A program made the translations under genes and the position numbers. This document shows positions 33,885-42,137 of a stretch of DNA of 43,356 nucleotides, piece after piece; positions within the stretch are counted from its first letter, which is position 1, and every line of letters begins with the position of its first letter. Under the pieces are notes generated by a model, which searched no databases, was not told the origin of the DNA, and saw only the letters and a program-made list of their open reading frames with translations. The stretch covers positions 1 through 43,356 of the forward strand of contig JAJDUQ010000235.1 of NCBI GenBank assembly GCA_022826505.1. The letters are read 5' to 3'. The stretch comes from Gammaproteobacteria bacterium (GTDB lineage: Bacteria > Pseudomonadota > Gammaproteobacteria > HK1).

Positions 33885-34931
33885 TCACTTCTCGCCGACC
33901 ACCACCCGCAAGGCCCGAGCCGCCTCCTCCACCCCCGCAGTATCGACGTCGAGATGCGTGACGGCGCGCATCAGGCGCTTGTCCATCGCCCCGATGCGTA
34001 CCCCGTGCCGCAGGAGCCGCTCCGAGACCTGCGGCGCGGTGAGTCCGGTGCCGGCGACGTCGAACCAGATCATGTTGGTCTCGATGGCGTCGGGGTCGAG
34101 CCCGATGCCGTCGATCTGGGCGATGAGCCGCGCGAAGCGTTTCGCGTTGTCGTGATCCTCGGCGAGCCGGTCGACGTTGTGCTTCAGCGCGTAGACCCCG
34201 GCTGCGGCGATGATGCCGGCCTGGCGCATCGCGCCGCCGAACTGGTGCTTGTGCCGGAGCGCCTGCCCAATGAAGTCATGCGAGCCCGCGAGCACGCCGC
34301 CGACCGGCGCCCCGAGCCCCTTGCTCATGTCGATCCACGCCGAGTCGTAGCCGCTTGCGAAATCCGCAGCGGACACCCCGGAAGCGACCACCGCGTTCAT
34401 CAGCCGCGCGCCGTCCATGTGGGTGGCGAGCCCGCGTTCGTGGGCCGCATCGGCAATCTCGTTCAGGGTACGGACGCTCCACACCGCCCCGCCCCCAAGA
34501 TTGGTCGTGTTCTCGACCGAGACCAGTCGAGAGCGCTGAAAGTGAGGGCCGTTGCCACGAATCGCCTCACGCACCTGGTCCGCGGTGAACATCCCGCGCT
34601 CGCCGGGAAGGGGGCGCAGCATCACTCCCGAAAGGGCGGCTGGGGCCCCGCCCTCGAAGTGCATGGCGTGGCTGGTCTCGTGGAGGATGATCTCGTCGCC
34701 GGGCTGGGTGTGGGTGCGGTAGGCGATCTCGTTGCACATGGTGCCGGAGGGCAGGAACAGCGCCGCGTCCTTGCCGAGCAGCTCCGCCACCATCGAGCAC
34801 AGCTCGCGCACCGTCGGATCCTCGTTGCGCTGCTCGTCTCCGACCTCTGCGTTCGCCATCGCCTCGCGCATGGCCCGCGACGGGCGGGTCTGGGTGTCGC
34901 TGTAGAGATCGACTCTCGGTCGTTCGCTCAT
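33885..34931 (-). CDS. ltaE: Low-specificity L-threonine aldolase
   Basis: A 348-aa fold-type I PLP enzyme that splits L-threonine or L-allo-threonine into glycine and acetaldehyde. The PLP lysine is in WIDMSKGLGAPVGGVLAGS. Other family blocks are VDLYSDTQTRPSRAMREAMA, VGDEQRNEDPTV, LFLPSGTMCNEIA, ENTTNLGGGAVW and THMDGARLMNA. Full length. Seven bases separate it from the upstream FAD-oxidase stop, so they are probably one operon, together pointing to amino-acid or amine catabolism. Confidence 0.93.
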   Translation of the reverse strand: MSERPRVDLYSDTQTRPSRAMREAMANAEVGDEQRNEDPTVRELCSMVAELLGKDAALFLPSGTMCNEIAYRTHTQPGDEIILHETSHAMHFEGGAPAALSGVMLRPLPGERGMFTADQVREAIRGNGPHFQRSRLVSVENTTNLGGGAVWSVRTLNEIADAAHERGLATHMDGARLMNAVVASGVSAADFASGYDSAWIDMSKGLGAPVGGVLAGSHDFIGQALRHKHQFGGAMRQAGIIAAAGVYALKHNVDRLAEDHDNAKRFARLIAQIDGIGLDPDAIETNMIWFDVAGTGLTAPQVSERLLRHGVRIGAMDKRLMRAVTHLDVDTAGVEEAARALRVVVGEK

Positions 34932-34938
34932 CTCACCG

Positions 34939-36243
34939 TCACTCCCTCATGCTCAGCCGGTCCTGGAAGTTGTACCACGCCATCGCCAGCGGCACCGGCC
35001 AGGAGCCGCCGCGGAACGGAAACCGCGCAGGGAAGGGGCGTTCGGCGAACAGGGTGTGGCCGTCGTTGCGCTCGAGGATGCGCGCCGCGACCTTGTGGCC
35101 GAGCCAGGTGCCCATCGGCAACCCGGCGTAGCAGTAGCCCATCGCGTAGTGGATGCCGTCCTCGACGCCGAGGTGCGGCCAGAGGTCCAGCGTCCCCGCG
35201 CAGTATCCGCTCCATGCCCGGCTCAGGCGCACGCCTTCGAGCTCCGGGAAGGTCGCGACGAGTCGGGCGTGCAGACGCCTGCCCATGAGCGCGAGATCGT
35301 CGGTCATGGTGCCGGTCAGGCCGCCGAAGAGAATCCGGGGCTCGTCCGGTGCGCGCCGGAGGAAATCGATGTTGTTCACGTAGTCGTGGTAGGTGCGGTG
35401 CCCGGGCAGGGCGCGTTCGAGCTGCTCGGTGGAAAGGGTCTCGGTCGCCACCATGAAGCCCCGGAACGGCACGATCCGGCGGTAGTGCCAGGGTGTCGCC
35501 CGCCCGGTGTAGCCGTTGGTCGCGATGACCACATCGCGCGCGCGGACCGCACCCCGCGCGGTGTGTACTTCGAAGACGCCGCGCTCGCGCCGGATTCCGG
35601 TCACCCGGGTGGAACCGAATATGCCCACTCCCGCGTTGCGTGCCCGTTCCAGCAGGCCCAGATGATAGAGCCCCGGATGGATGCTGCCGAGCGAGGGCAT
35701 GATCGCGCCGCCCCGGAACCGCTGCGAGCCGATCTCGCGGCGCTGCTCGGCGTGAGGAACCATCTCGAACGGCTCACCCAGGAGGCGTTCCTTGAGTTCC
35801 AGGTCTCGGGCGAGCGCCTCGTACTGCTTCGCGGTTGCGGTGGCGACGAAGCGCCCGCAGCGGGTGAAGTAGCACGCGATCTGCTCGTGCTCCACGAGCT
35901 CCGCCACGTAGTCCCAGGCTGCGCCGAGTTCGCGATAGACGGCGACCGCCTTCGCCTCTCCCAGCGTGTCGACGAGCTCGCCGAGCCCGTGCTTGCACAC
36001 CTTGCCGACGAAGCCGGCGTTGCGCGAGCTCGCGCCGAATCCCGGCGTGTCCGCTTCGAGCACCGCCACGTCGCGGCCGCCCCTCGCCAGAGTCAGAGCG
36101 CACGACAGCCCCGTGTAGCCGGAGCCGACGACAGCGACATCGGTCTCGGCGGGGAGGGGAGCGGGCGTTTCCTCGGGGCGAGGCGCCGCGTGCCACCACC
36201 AGGGTTCGGCGCGAAAGTCCTCGGCGAAGATCGGATCGCTCAC
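34939..36243 (-). CDS. FAD-dependent amine/amino-acid oxidase (DAO family, PuuB-like)
   Basis: A 434-aa flavoprotein of the D-amino-acid-oxidase/gamma-glutamylputrescine-oxidase group. The FAD-binding fold is DVAVVGSGYTGLSCALTLARGG, followed by ADTPGFGASSRNAGFVGK, and the C-terminal GYCYAGLPMGTWLGHKVA block. These enzymes oxidise a C-N bond to an imine with O2 as acceptor. The N-terminal WWWHAAPRPE is typical of the PuuB-like branch. The GTG start at 36243 overlaps the stop of the truncated luciferase-like gene as GTGA, so its translation may depend on ribosomes arriving from that remnant. Confidence 0.85.
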   Translation of the reverse strand: MSDPIFAEDFRAEPWWWHAAPRPEETPAPLPAETDVAVVGSGYTGLSCALTLARGGRDVAVLEADTPGFGASSRNAGFVGKVCKHGLGELVDTLGEAKAVAVYRELGAAWDYVAELVEHEQIACYFTRCGRFVATATAKQYEALARDLELKERLLGEPFEMVPHAEQRREIGSQRFRGGAIMPSLGSIHPGLYHLGLLERARNAGVGIFGSTRVTGIRRERGVFEVHTARGAVRARDVVIATNGYTGRATPWHYRRIVPFRGFMVATETLSTEQLERALPGHRTYHDYVNNIDFLRRAPDEPRILFGGLTGTMTDDLALMGRRLHARLVATFPELEGVRLSRAWSGYCAGTLDLWPHLGVEDGIHYAMGYCYAGLPMGTWLGHKVAARILERNDGHTLFAERPFPARFPFRGGSWPVPLAMAWYNFQDRLSMRE

Positions 36244-36623
36244 GTGATGGACATCCAGCCCGCACCAACCCCGAAGGTGAAGCGGCCGCGGGACAGGTTG
36301 TCGATGGTGGAGACGAGCTTCGCAGTCTCGATGGCACCGCGGTGAGGCACGACCGTGACCGAAGTCGGAAGGCGGGCCCGAGTGGTGACCGCGGCCAGGA
36401 AGGAGAGAAGTGTGAACTGTTCCAGGCATTCGCCGGACGCCGAGCCGGGGAACGCACCAGTGTCGCTGCAGGGATAGCGGGAATCGATCGCGCGCGGCAC
36501 GATCAGGTGGTCGGGGACCGCGAGCCAGGAGAAACCGAGCGCTTTGGCGCGCGTGGCGATGGCCTCGATGCTGGCGCGGTCCGCCGGCGGTCCGCGGGTG
36601 GGAATGGCAAGTCCGAACTCCAT
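36240..36623 (-). pseudogene. 3'-truncated luciferase-like (LLM class, F420-type) oxidoreductase
   Basis: A 127-codon frame with the N-terminal third of a luciferase-like monooxygenase family protein: GLAIPTRGPPADRASIEAIA, AKALGFSWLAVPDHL, and the signature TIDNLSRGRFTFGVGAGW, after which intact relatives continue for about 150-200 residues. Here the frame stops three residues after GVGAGW, where the FAD-oxidase gene begins. Many such proteins use coenzyme F420 or FMN. It has a proper Shine-Dalgarno sequence (GGGAG) and could still be translated, serving now as a leader for the oxidase. It is divergent from the HAD-PPOX-cofC run. Confidence 0.75.
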
Positions 36624-36660
36624 CGGGTGCTCCCGCTTCGCGTCGGTGGTACGCGAGTAC

Positions 36661-37356
36661 ATGCTAGCGGAGGAACACGAGGTGGTGCCACGCAACGACG
36701 ACGAACGGCGCATTGACGCGGTACTGTTCGACTGTGACGGCGTGCTCGTGGACAGCGAGCGGGTCGCGGCCGAGTGCATCGTCGAGTTCGCGGCCCGTTT
36801 CGGCGCGAGATTCGAGTTCGACGAAGCGCTGGAGCGGTTTACCGGAGCGCGGATGGCGGACAACCTGCGCGACATCGAGGAACGCGGGAAGTGCAAGCTG
36901 CCCGACGACTTCGAAGACAGGCTTCGGTCCCATATGGCGGTGCAATTCGAAACCCGACTCCGTCCGATCGATGGCGCTGCGGCGCTCGTCGAGGCTCTCG
37001 ACCTGCCGTACTGCGTGGTGTCGAACGGACCGCGTTCGAAGATGGAGATCACCCTGCGCATTGCGGGTCTGCTCGAAAAATTCGCCGGCCGCATCGTCAG
37101 CGCCTACGAGGTGGGGGTGTGGAAGCCGGACCCCGGGCTCTTCCTGCACGCCGCGCGGATGCTCGGGACCCCGCCCGAGCGGTGCGCGGTGGTCGAGGAC
37201 AGCGACTACGGCATCGCGGCCGGCGTTGCGGCCGGCATGCAGGTCTTCGCGCTGGTTCCGAAAGCTCGGACGCACTCGATGCCCGATGGGGTGGTGGCGG
37301 TGTCGTCGCTCGGTGAACTGCGCGAGCCATTCCGATGTCCGGAATTCCCGCATTGA
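36661..37356 (+). CDS. HAD-superfamily hydrolase (phosphatase)
   Basis: A 231-aa haloacid-dehalogenase-like phosphatase with an alpha-helical cap of the beta-phosphoglucomutase/phosphoglycolate-phosphatase type. Motif I is AVLFDCDGVLVDSE (Asp24 nucleophile, Asp26), motif II CVVSNGPRSK, motif III VWKPDPGLF and motif IV VVEDSDYGIAAG. The substrate is a small phosphate ester, not identifiable. The ATG at 36661 or the GTG at 36685 may start it. Its end overlaps the next gene by 22 bases, so it is part of the HAD-PPOX-cofC run. Confidence 0.9.
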   Translation: MLAEEHEVVPRNDDERRIDAVLFDCDGVLVDSERVAAECIVEFAARFGARFEFDEALERFTGARMADNLRDIEERGKCKLPDDFEDRLRSHMAVQFETRLRPIDGAAALVEALDLPYCVVSNGPRSKMEITLRIAGLLEKFAGRIVSAYEVGVWKPDPGLFLHAARMLGTPPERCAVVEDSDYGIAAGVAAGMQVFALVPKARTHSMPDGVVAVSSLGELREPFRCPEFPH

Positions 37357-37817
37357 AAGACGCGGAGCGGCAGTTCGTCGCGTCGATGCGTGTCGCCCGG
37401 CTCGCAACGGCGGACGCGAGCGGCGCTCCGCATGTCGTCCCGGTGTGCTATGCGCTCATTGGCGACGACCTCTACGTGACCATCGACGAGAAGCCGAAGC
37501 GATCGGGGGTCCGCGCGATGAAGCGGCTTCGCAACATCGACGAGAACCCCGATGTCGCCGTCGTCGTCGACCGTTACGAGGAGGACTGGACCCGACTCGC
37601 CTGGGTGATGCTGCGCGGCCGCGCCGAGATCCTCGATGCCGGCGACGAGCATGATCGCGCGCAGTCCGCATTGCGCGAGCGGTATCCGCAGTACCGTGCG
37701 ATGCGGCTCGAGCCGCTGCCGGTCATTGCGATGCGGATCGATCGCGTGAATTCGTGGGGCGCGCTCGCCACCCGGGCCGAAGAATCGGCCGCGCCTGTCC
37801 AGGTCGTGGAGGAATGA
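37335..37817 (+). CDS. PPOX-class (split beta-barrel) F420-type oxidoreductase
   Basis: A 160-aa flavin/deazaflavin split-barrel protein related to pyridoxamine-5'-phosphate oxidase. The sequence RVARLATADASGAPHVVPVC, then YVTIDEKPKR, LRNIDENPDVAVVVDRYEED and WVMLRGRAEIL match the PPOX-class family predicted to use coenzyme F420 (the group named TIGR03668). The cofactor preference is not provable from sequence, but the neighbouring cofC supports F420. The start lies inside the HAD gene (22-base overlap), and the stop overlaps a further ATG (ATGA). Confidence 0.82.
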   Translation: MSGIPALKDAERQFVASMRVARLATADASGAPHVVPVCYALIGDDLYVTIDEKPKRSGVRAMKRLRNIDENPDVAVVVDRYEEDWTRLAWVMLRGRAEILDAGDEHDRAQSALRERYPQYRAMRLEPLPVIAMRIDRVNSWGALATRAEESAAPVQVVEE

Positions 37818-38053
37818 CGGCAGCGGCGTTCGTGGAGCCTCTGGCAGCCATCCCCGGCCCGGAGCCGCTCCAGCGTCGGGGAGGGAGCGAGAGCTCCGTC
37901 GGTCCGCGATATGGAAGTCGAAACGCTGCGATGTTGCCGGCCCCGACTCGAATTCCAGAGCATGACGGTGCTCGCCGTGGAGGCTGTCTCCCGCTGACCG
38001 TGGGTACTCCTGCTCGTGAACCCTCCGCACCGCGTCGGGTGAGTGGCCTGTGA
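37814..38053 (+). CDS. Uncertain 79-aa ORF between PPOX and cofC
   Basis: A frame of 79 codons that begins with an ATG overlapping the PPOX stop (ATGA) and ends with a TGA overlapping the cofC ATG (TGATG). The tight stitching at both ends argues for a gene, but the predicted protein is rich in Arg, Gly, Pro and Ser (RRGGSESSVGPRYGSRNAA) and shows no fold or motif. It may be a decayed gene or a spacer read in an open frame by chance. Confidence 0.25.
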   Translation: MTAAAFVEPLAAIPGPEPLQRRGGSESSVGPRYGSRNAAMLPAPTRIPEHDGARRGGCLPLTVGTPAREPSAPRRVSGL

Positions 38054-38712
38054 TGTGCGCTGCCGACGTCCATGCCGTCATTCCCGTGAAGAATCTCGGG
38101 AATGCGAAGCAGCGGCTCGCCGGAGTTCTCGGCCAGCCGGAGCGCACCGCACTGTTTCGGGCCATGCTCGAAGACGTGCTCGAGGCGCTCTCGAGGGTGA
38201 CCTCTCTTGCCGGCATCGTGCTCGTCACCCGTGACGAGACAGCGATGGCGCTTGCAAAGGTCTACGGCGCGCAGTGTCTGATCGAACCGGAGAATCGTGG
38301 CCACACCGCGGCGGTCGAACTCGCGGCCGGGACGCTCGCCCGGTGGGGCGTGGGCTCGCTGCTGCAGCTTCCCGGAGACATCCCGCGCGTGACATCGCAC
38401 GAGATTGAGGCGGTCATTGCCGCGCATGCCGCCGCCCCGGCCGTCACCATCGCGCCGTCGCGCGACTACCGCGGTTCGAACGCAGTGTTGTGCTCGCCGC
38501 CGGACGTGTTTCCGTTCCGGTTCGGCGACGACAGCTTCCATCCCCATCTCGCCGCCGCACGCGCCATCGGGATCGAGCCGACGGTCATCGAACGTGCGGG
38601 GATCGGGCTCGACATCGACACCCCGGACGACCTGGAGGCATTCCTCGCGTCGCCGTCGGACACGCGGGCGTACCGGCTTCTTGCCGGCGATTCGCGGCCA
38701 GGTGCAACGTGA
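38053..38712 (+). CDS. cofC: CofC-type guanylyltransferase of coenzyme F420 synthesis
   Basis: A 219-aa nucleotidyltransferase of the CofC family, which activates a three-carbon phospho acid (2-phospho-L-lactate, phosphoenolpyruvate or 3-phosphoglycerate according to the organism) with GTP for attachment to the deazaflavin Fo. Visible: AVIPVKNLGNAKQRLAGVLG, LLQLPGDIPRVT with the metal aspartate, IAPSRDYRGSNAVLCSPP and GIGLDIDTPDDL. The usual TNAL motif reads SNAV here. A GTG one codon earlier is possible. It implies that the organism makes F420; cofD, cofE and Fo synthase are not in the window. Confidence 0.88.
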   Translation: MCAADVHAVIPVKNLGNAKQRLAGVLGQPERTALFRAMLEDVLEALSRVTSLAGIVLVTRDETAMALAKVYGAQCLIEPENRGHTAAVELAAGTLARWGVGSLLQLPGDIPRVTSHEIEAVIAAHAAAPAVTIAPSRDYRGSNAVLCSPPDVFPFRFGDDSFHPHLAAARAIGIEPTVIERAGIGLDIDTPDDLEAFLASPSDTRAYRLLAGDSRPGAT

Positions 38713-39001
38713 CCGGCAAGCCGGGCGAGGACGCTGGCGACAAGTTGCCTTCCATGAGCGCCGAACGCGCCATCCCGTCGACACGGGCTTCCCGCGGGTT
38801 CAGTTGACGACAGGAGGTGGAGCACTGTCTCGAGGCAGATTCTCCGGCGCGATTCGCGCCAGTCTCGCGTGCGCGCGGTGGCCGCATTTCCGGCACCGGG
38901 TGGGACGGACGCGATTCGGCGGCCGGGAACGCGAGACCGCGGCATTGAAGCCGACGATCGATGCTCGAGCTGGATGGGCTCACGAACCCGGTGGTCGATC
39001 G

Positions 39002-39427
39002 TCAGTCCGTCGGTCGACGCTGCATTTCACGGTCGACGTACGCGTAGACCGCCTCTGCGCTGGCAATCAGGTTGCCGGCGTCGTCGTGCACCAGCGATGA
39101 TGCAAAGTAGATGCGCCGGCCGGCGCGGAGGAGTTCGGCGGTGCAGGTCAGTCTGGAACCCTTCGGCCGGCCGGTGTAGTTCACGTTCAGGGACACGGTG
39201 ACGTTGCCGCGACGCTTTTCCGGGTCGGGATCGTAGATGCCGCAGAATCCGGTCGCGGCGTCGATGAGGGCCGCGGTGACACCGCCGTGGATGCCGCCCT
39301 GGCGGTTCCTGTGGCGCTCGTCCAGATCGACGACGACCCGCGCGTACCCTTCGCGCCATTCGACGAGTTCGAATCCGAGGCTCCCGTTCAGTCCCTTCGT
39401 GAATCCGCTTGCAGCGATATCGGCCAT
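39002..39427 (-). CDS. PaaI-family hotdog thioesterase
   Basis: A 141-aa hotdog-fold acyl-CoA thioesterase of the PaaI/YbgC-like type. The catalytic segment is RHRNRQGGIHGGVTAALIDAATG with the HGG motif and the Asp on the following helix. The end strands NVNYTGRPKGSRLTCTAELL and ASAEAVYAYVDREM are typical. It hydrolyses an acyl or aromatic acyl-CoA, releasing CoA. It stands alone, divergent from the rhomboid gene. Confidence 0.88.
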   Translation of the reverse strand: MADIAASGFTKGLNGSLGFELVEWREGYARVVVDLDERHRNRQGGIHGGVTAALIDAATGFCGIYDPDPEKRRGNVTVSLNVNYTGRPKGSRLTCTAELLRAGRRIYFASSLVHDDAGNLIASAEAVYAYVDREMQRRPTD

Positions 39428-39842
39428 GCCGGCTGTCCGTGAAATCGATTGAAGCCTCCGATATGCCCGAACCTGACGTACAAGGCAATTCCTGCGTGCT
39501 CGGCACCGGTGGGGACCGAGATCGGGGGCTCGGTTGCAATTGGAAGGGACCCGTGTGCGGAATTCCGGAGACTGTCCCGCTCGGGTCATCCGGTTCTTTG
39601 CGGTGCGGGAGACGGAATCGCAAGAAAGCTTACAATGGCGTGACCGCATGCGCCGAAGAGAACGAACTCTGCATTCGGCTGGGAGCACCGCTCGACGGCC
39701 ACGCGACCGCCCAATCGGCCCGCTCCGCGAACTGATCATGTCGGGTTCATTCACCAGGCAATACGGCATCGCGAAACACGATTGCGTACGGGCCGTCTTC
39801 AGCGGCCTCGGCGTTGTCGAAATCGTATTCGGACAGTGACCC
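39428..39842. other. Intergenic stretch, no gene recognised
   Basis: 415 bases between the divergent thioesterase and rhomboid genes. Several short plus-strand frames cross it but share no features with known proteins. Promoters for both genes are expected here; I see no convincing -35/-10 pair. Confidence 0.45.
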
Positions 39843-40544
39843 TTGATACCGCTGCGTGACGACAACCCGAGCTCGATCACCCCCTATGTGAGCTGGGTGT
39901 TCATCGGGGCGTGTGTGCTCGTCTTCCTCTGGCAGCTCTCGCTCGGACCACGCGACGGTCAGATCGCCGTGTTCGCACTGGGGGTCATCCCGGCCATTGT
40001 CTTCGAGGGTGCCCGCCTGCCGCCGGAATTGGTCATGGTGCCGCCGGCAGCCACCGTGTTCACGTCGATGTTCCTGCACGGAGGATGGATGCATCTCATC
40101 GGCAACATGCTCTATCTCTGGATCTTCGGCGACAACGTCGAGGACAGCATGGGCCACGGGCGTTTCGTGGTCTTCTACTTGCTGTGCGGAGTGGCGGCGG
40201 TGCTGGCGCAGGCGCTGCCGGACACGGGCTCGCAGGTGCCGATGATCGGGGCGAGCGGAGCCATCTCTGGCGTGCTCGGGGCCTATCTGCTGCTCCACCC
40301 CCACGCCCGTGTACTGGTGCTGATTCCGCTCGGCTTCTTCACCCAGATCGTCTACCTGCGCGCGGGTATCGTGCTGGGGCTGTGGTTCGCCCTGCAGCTC
40401 TTCAACTCGCTGGTGGCGCCGTCGGGCGGGGGCGGAGTCGCGTTCGGAGCCCACATCGGCGGGTTCGTCGCCGGACTCGCGCTGATTCCCCTGTTCAAGC
40501 GGCGCAATGTTCGGCTGCTGCACCCGGGCCGACGCCGGCGGTAG
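39843..40544 (+). CDS. Rhomboid-family intramembrane serine protease
   Basis: A 233-aa integral membrane protease with about six or seven hydrophobic helices. The catalytic dyad is seen as Ser138 in MIGASGAISG and His204 in GAHIGGFVAG. The family's HGGWMHLIGNMLYLWIFGD segment, with the oxyanion asparagine Asn88, is complete. The first codon is TTG, directly after an in-frame stop, because no ATG or GTG precedes the first conserved residues (IPLRDDNPS is typical for the start of these proteins). Such proteases cleave membrane-anchored substrates. Confidence 0.9.
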   Translation: MIPLRDDNPSSITPYVSWVFIGACVLVFLWQLSLGPRDGQIAVFALGVIPAIVFEGARLPPELVMVPPAATVFTSMFLHGGWMHLIGNMLYLWIFGDNVEDSMGHGRFVVFYLLCGVAAVLAQALPDTGSQVPMIGASGAISGVLGAYLLLHPHARVLVLIPLGFFTQIVYLRAGIVLGLWFALQLFNSLVAPSGGGGVAFGAHIGGFVAGLALIPLFKRRNVRLLHPGRRRR

Positions 40545-40668
40545 CCCTCGCGCCGTTCCGGGACCGATCCGCTCTCGTCGTCAGCCGCCTCCAAACGCAC
40601 ACCACACGTCCCGCGGCCTCCAACCGCCGAGTTGCCGACGCCCGGAACAGTTCGGACCCATCCGGTGT

Positions 40669-41514
40669 TCAGTGCGCGAGAATGACCGGGACCGTCGCGT
40701 GCATCATGATGTGGCGCGTTGCGCCACCGAATATGAGCTGCCGCAATCGGCTCTGGGTATACGCACCCTTGACGAGCAGGTCCGCCCCGACGTCGGCGCA
40801 CTCGTCGAGCACGACCTCTCCGGGCGAGCGCATGCCGGGATCGATGATCCGGGTGGTAGCGGAAATACCGTTGCGCACGAGATGTCCGCACAGCTCGTCC
40901 GCGCCGGGACCGGGAACGCCCCAACCCTGGACCGCGACGACGGTGACGGTGCTGGCGCGCGTGAGCAACGGCATCGCGAACGCGACCGTTCGTGCCGTCT
41001 CCGTGCTGTTGTTCCAGGCAATGACGACGTTTTCTCCGAGGCCGTTGCCGGCTCTTTCGGGTGCGAGGACAACCGGGCGTCCGCTCTCGAACAACGCCGC
41101 TTCCGCCATCACATGCCAGTCCACCCAGGGATGCCCGAACTCGCGACCGATCACGATGAGATCGAACACCCGGCCGTGATCCCCGATGACCTGGCCTTCG
41201 AGTCCTTCCAATTCCTGCCAGCCGATGACCACACCGCCGGACGGCTCGGTCAACGAGCCCGTCACCATGGCGCGTCCGGCGACACAGTCGTCGAAGCGCG
41301 CCCTGGCGCGGTCGCCGAGTCGCCGGCCTTCCTCCTTGAGCTGGGTCAGGTACGAATCGGCGAGAACGATTCCCTCCCCGTCGATGATCTGCGGAGGGCG
41401 CATCACGAACAGCCCCTCGATATAGCTGTCGAACCGATCGGCGAACTGCCGGCTGACATCGAGCGCAGCCTCGGCCGCATCATCGTCGTAGAACGGAAGC
41501 AGGATCGTCTTCAT
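40669..41514 (-). CDS. Tandem universal stress protein
   Basis: A 281-aa protein with two UspA-type domains. The first begins KTILLPFYDDDAAEAAL; the second begins about residue 155 with NVVIAWNNSTETARTVAFA and contains the nucleotide-binding end VKGAYTQSRLRQLIFGG with ATRHIMMHATVPVIL. Such tandem proteins are cytoplasmic and help survival under stress, often by binding ATP. The ATG has an excellent ribosome-binding site (GGAGG about nine bases upstream). It is flanked by unrelated genes. Confidence 0.88.
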   Translation of the reverse strand: MKTILLPFYDDDAAEAALDVSRQFADRFDSYIEGLFVMRPPQIIDGEGIVLADSYLTQLKEEGRRLGDRARARFDDCVAGRAMVTGSLTEPSGGVVIGWQELEGLEGQVIGDHGRVFDLIVIGREFGHPWVDWHVMAEAALFESGRPVVLAPERAGNGLGENVVIAWNNSTETARTVAFAMPLLTRASTVTVVAVQGWGVPGPGADELCGHLVRNGISATTRIIDPGMRSPGEVVLDECADVGADLLVKGAYTQSRLRQLIFGGATRHIMMHATVPVILAH

Positions 41515-41636
41515 GGTCACACGCCTCCGAGACTCTGTCGTGGATGAGGTCCAAGGGTAACACCACGTTGCGGAGCCATCAGACGCGACTCCCGGCTGCA
41601 TTCGTCGGCGCCGAACTCTTCCCGACCGCCCTGGGC

Positions 41637-42137
41637 TCATCCCTCGATGCCGTCCACCGAACGCTCACGCAGCATTCGCTGCCACAGTGCCTCGGCTTCG
41701 TCCGGCGTCGCGTGCCGCCACAGCGCCATGTACTCTCCCGTCATTGCGAGAAACCGCTTCTTCTCCGTCGCCTGCCACTGCGCGAGCGACCATGGGACTA
41801 TCGGCCCTTGCGGTATCGCGACCCCCCCGAAGTGCATCGCGGCGATTCGTCCGCCGTCGGTCCGTTCGACTGTGCATTCCACGAGCGCGTATTCGTCGTT
41901 CTCGAAGAAGTGAATGCGATCCAGACCGGCGTCGCCGAGTCCATACAGCACCTCTCCGGGCGCGCGCGCGCCTTCGGCCGAGACGAGATACGGATACGAT
42001 TCGTCAGGCACCAGCGCCACCGCAGCGTCGGGCATCCACGCCGCCTCGATGCACACCTCGGGATGCTCGCGACCGAGCACGAGTGCCCGAACGTCCCTGT
42101 CCCGCATCGAGCCGTAGACGAAGAGCGGCCGATTCAT
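41637..42137 (-). CDS. Gamma-glutamylcyclotransferase-like (AIG2) protein
   Basis: A 166-aa protein of the gamma-glutamylcyclotransferase/AIG2 fold. The substrate loop FVYGSMRDRDVRALVLG and the glutamate in HFFENDEYALVECTVE fit the family. The specific substrate is unknown. Its ATG overlaps the trmB stop as ATGA, so the two genes are coupled. Confidence 0.82.
   Translation of the reverse strand: MNRPLFVYGSMRDRDVRALVLGREHPEVCIEAAWMPDAAVALVPDESYPYLVSAEGARAPGEVLYGLGDAGLDRIHFFENDEYALVECTVERTDGGRIAAMHFGGVAIPQGPIVPWSLAQWQATEKKRFLAMTGEYMALWRHATPDEAEALWQRMLRERSVDGIEG

Noticed and set aside
36544..36660. Longer N-terminus for the HAD phosphatase
   Set aside because: The extra 39 residues overlap the luciferase-like remnant's start on the other strand and do not look like protein.
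38713..39001. Short frames after cofC
   Set aside because: Arg/Ser-rich, no start with a ribosome-binding site, no similarity; treated as non-coding.
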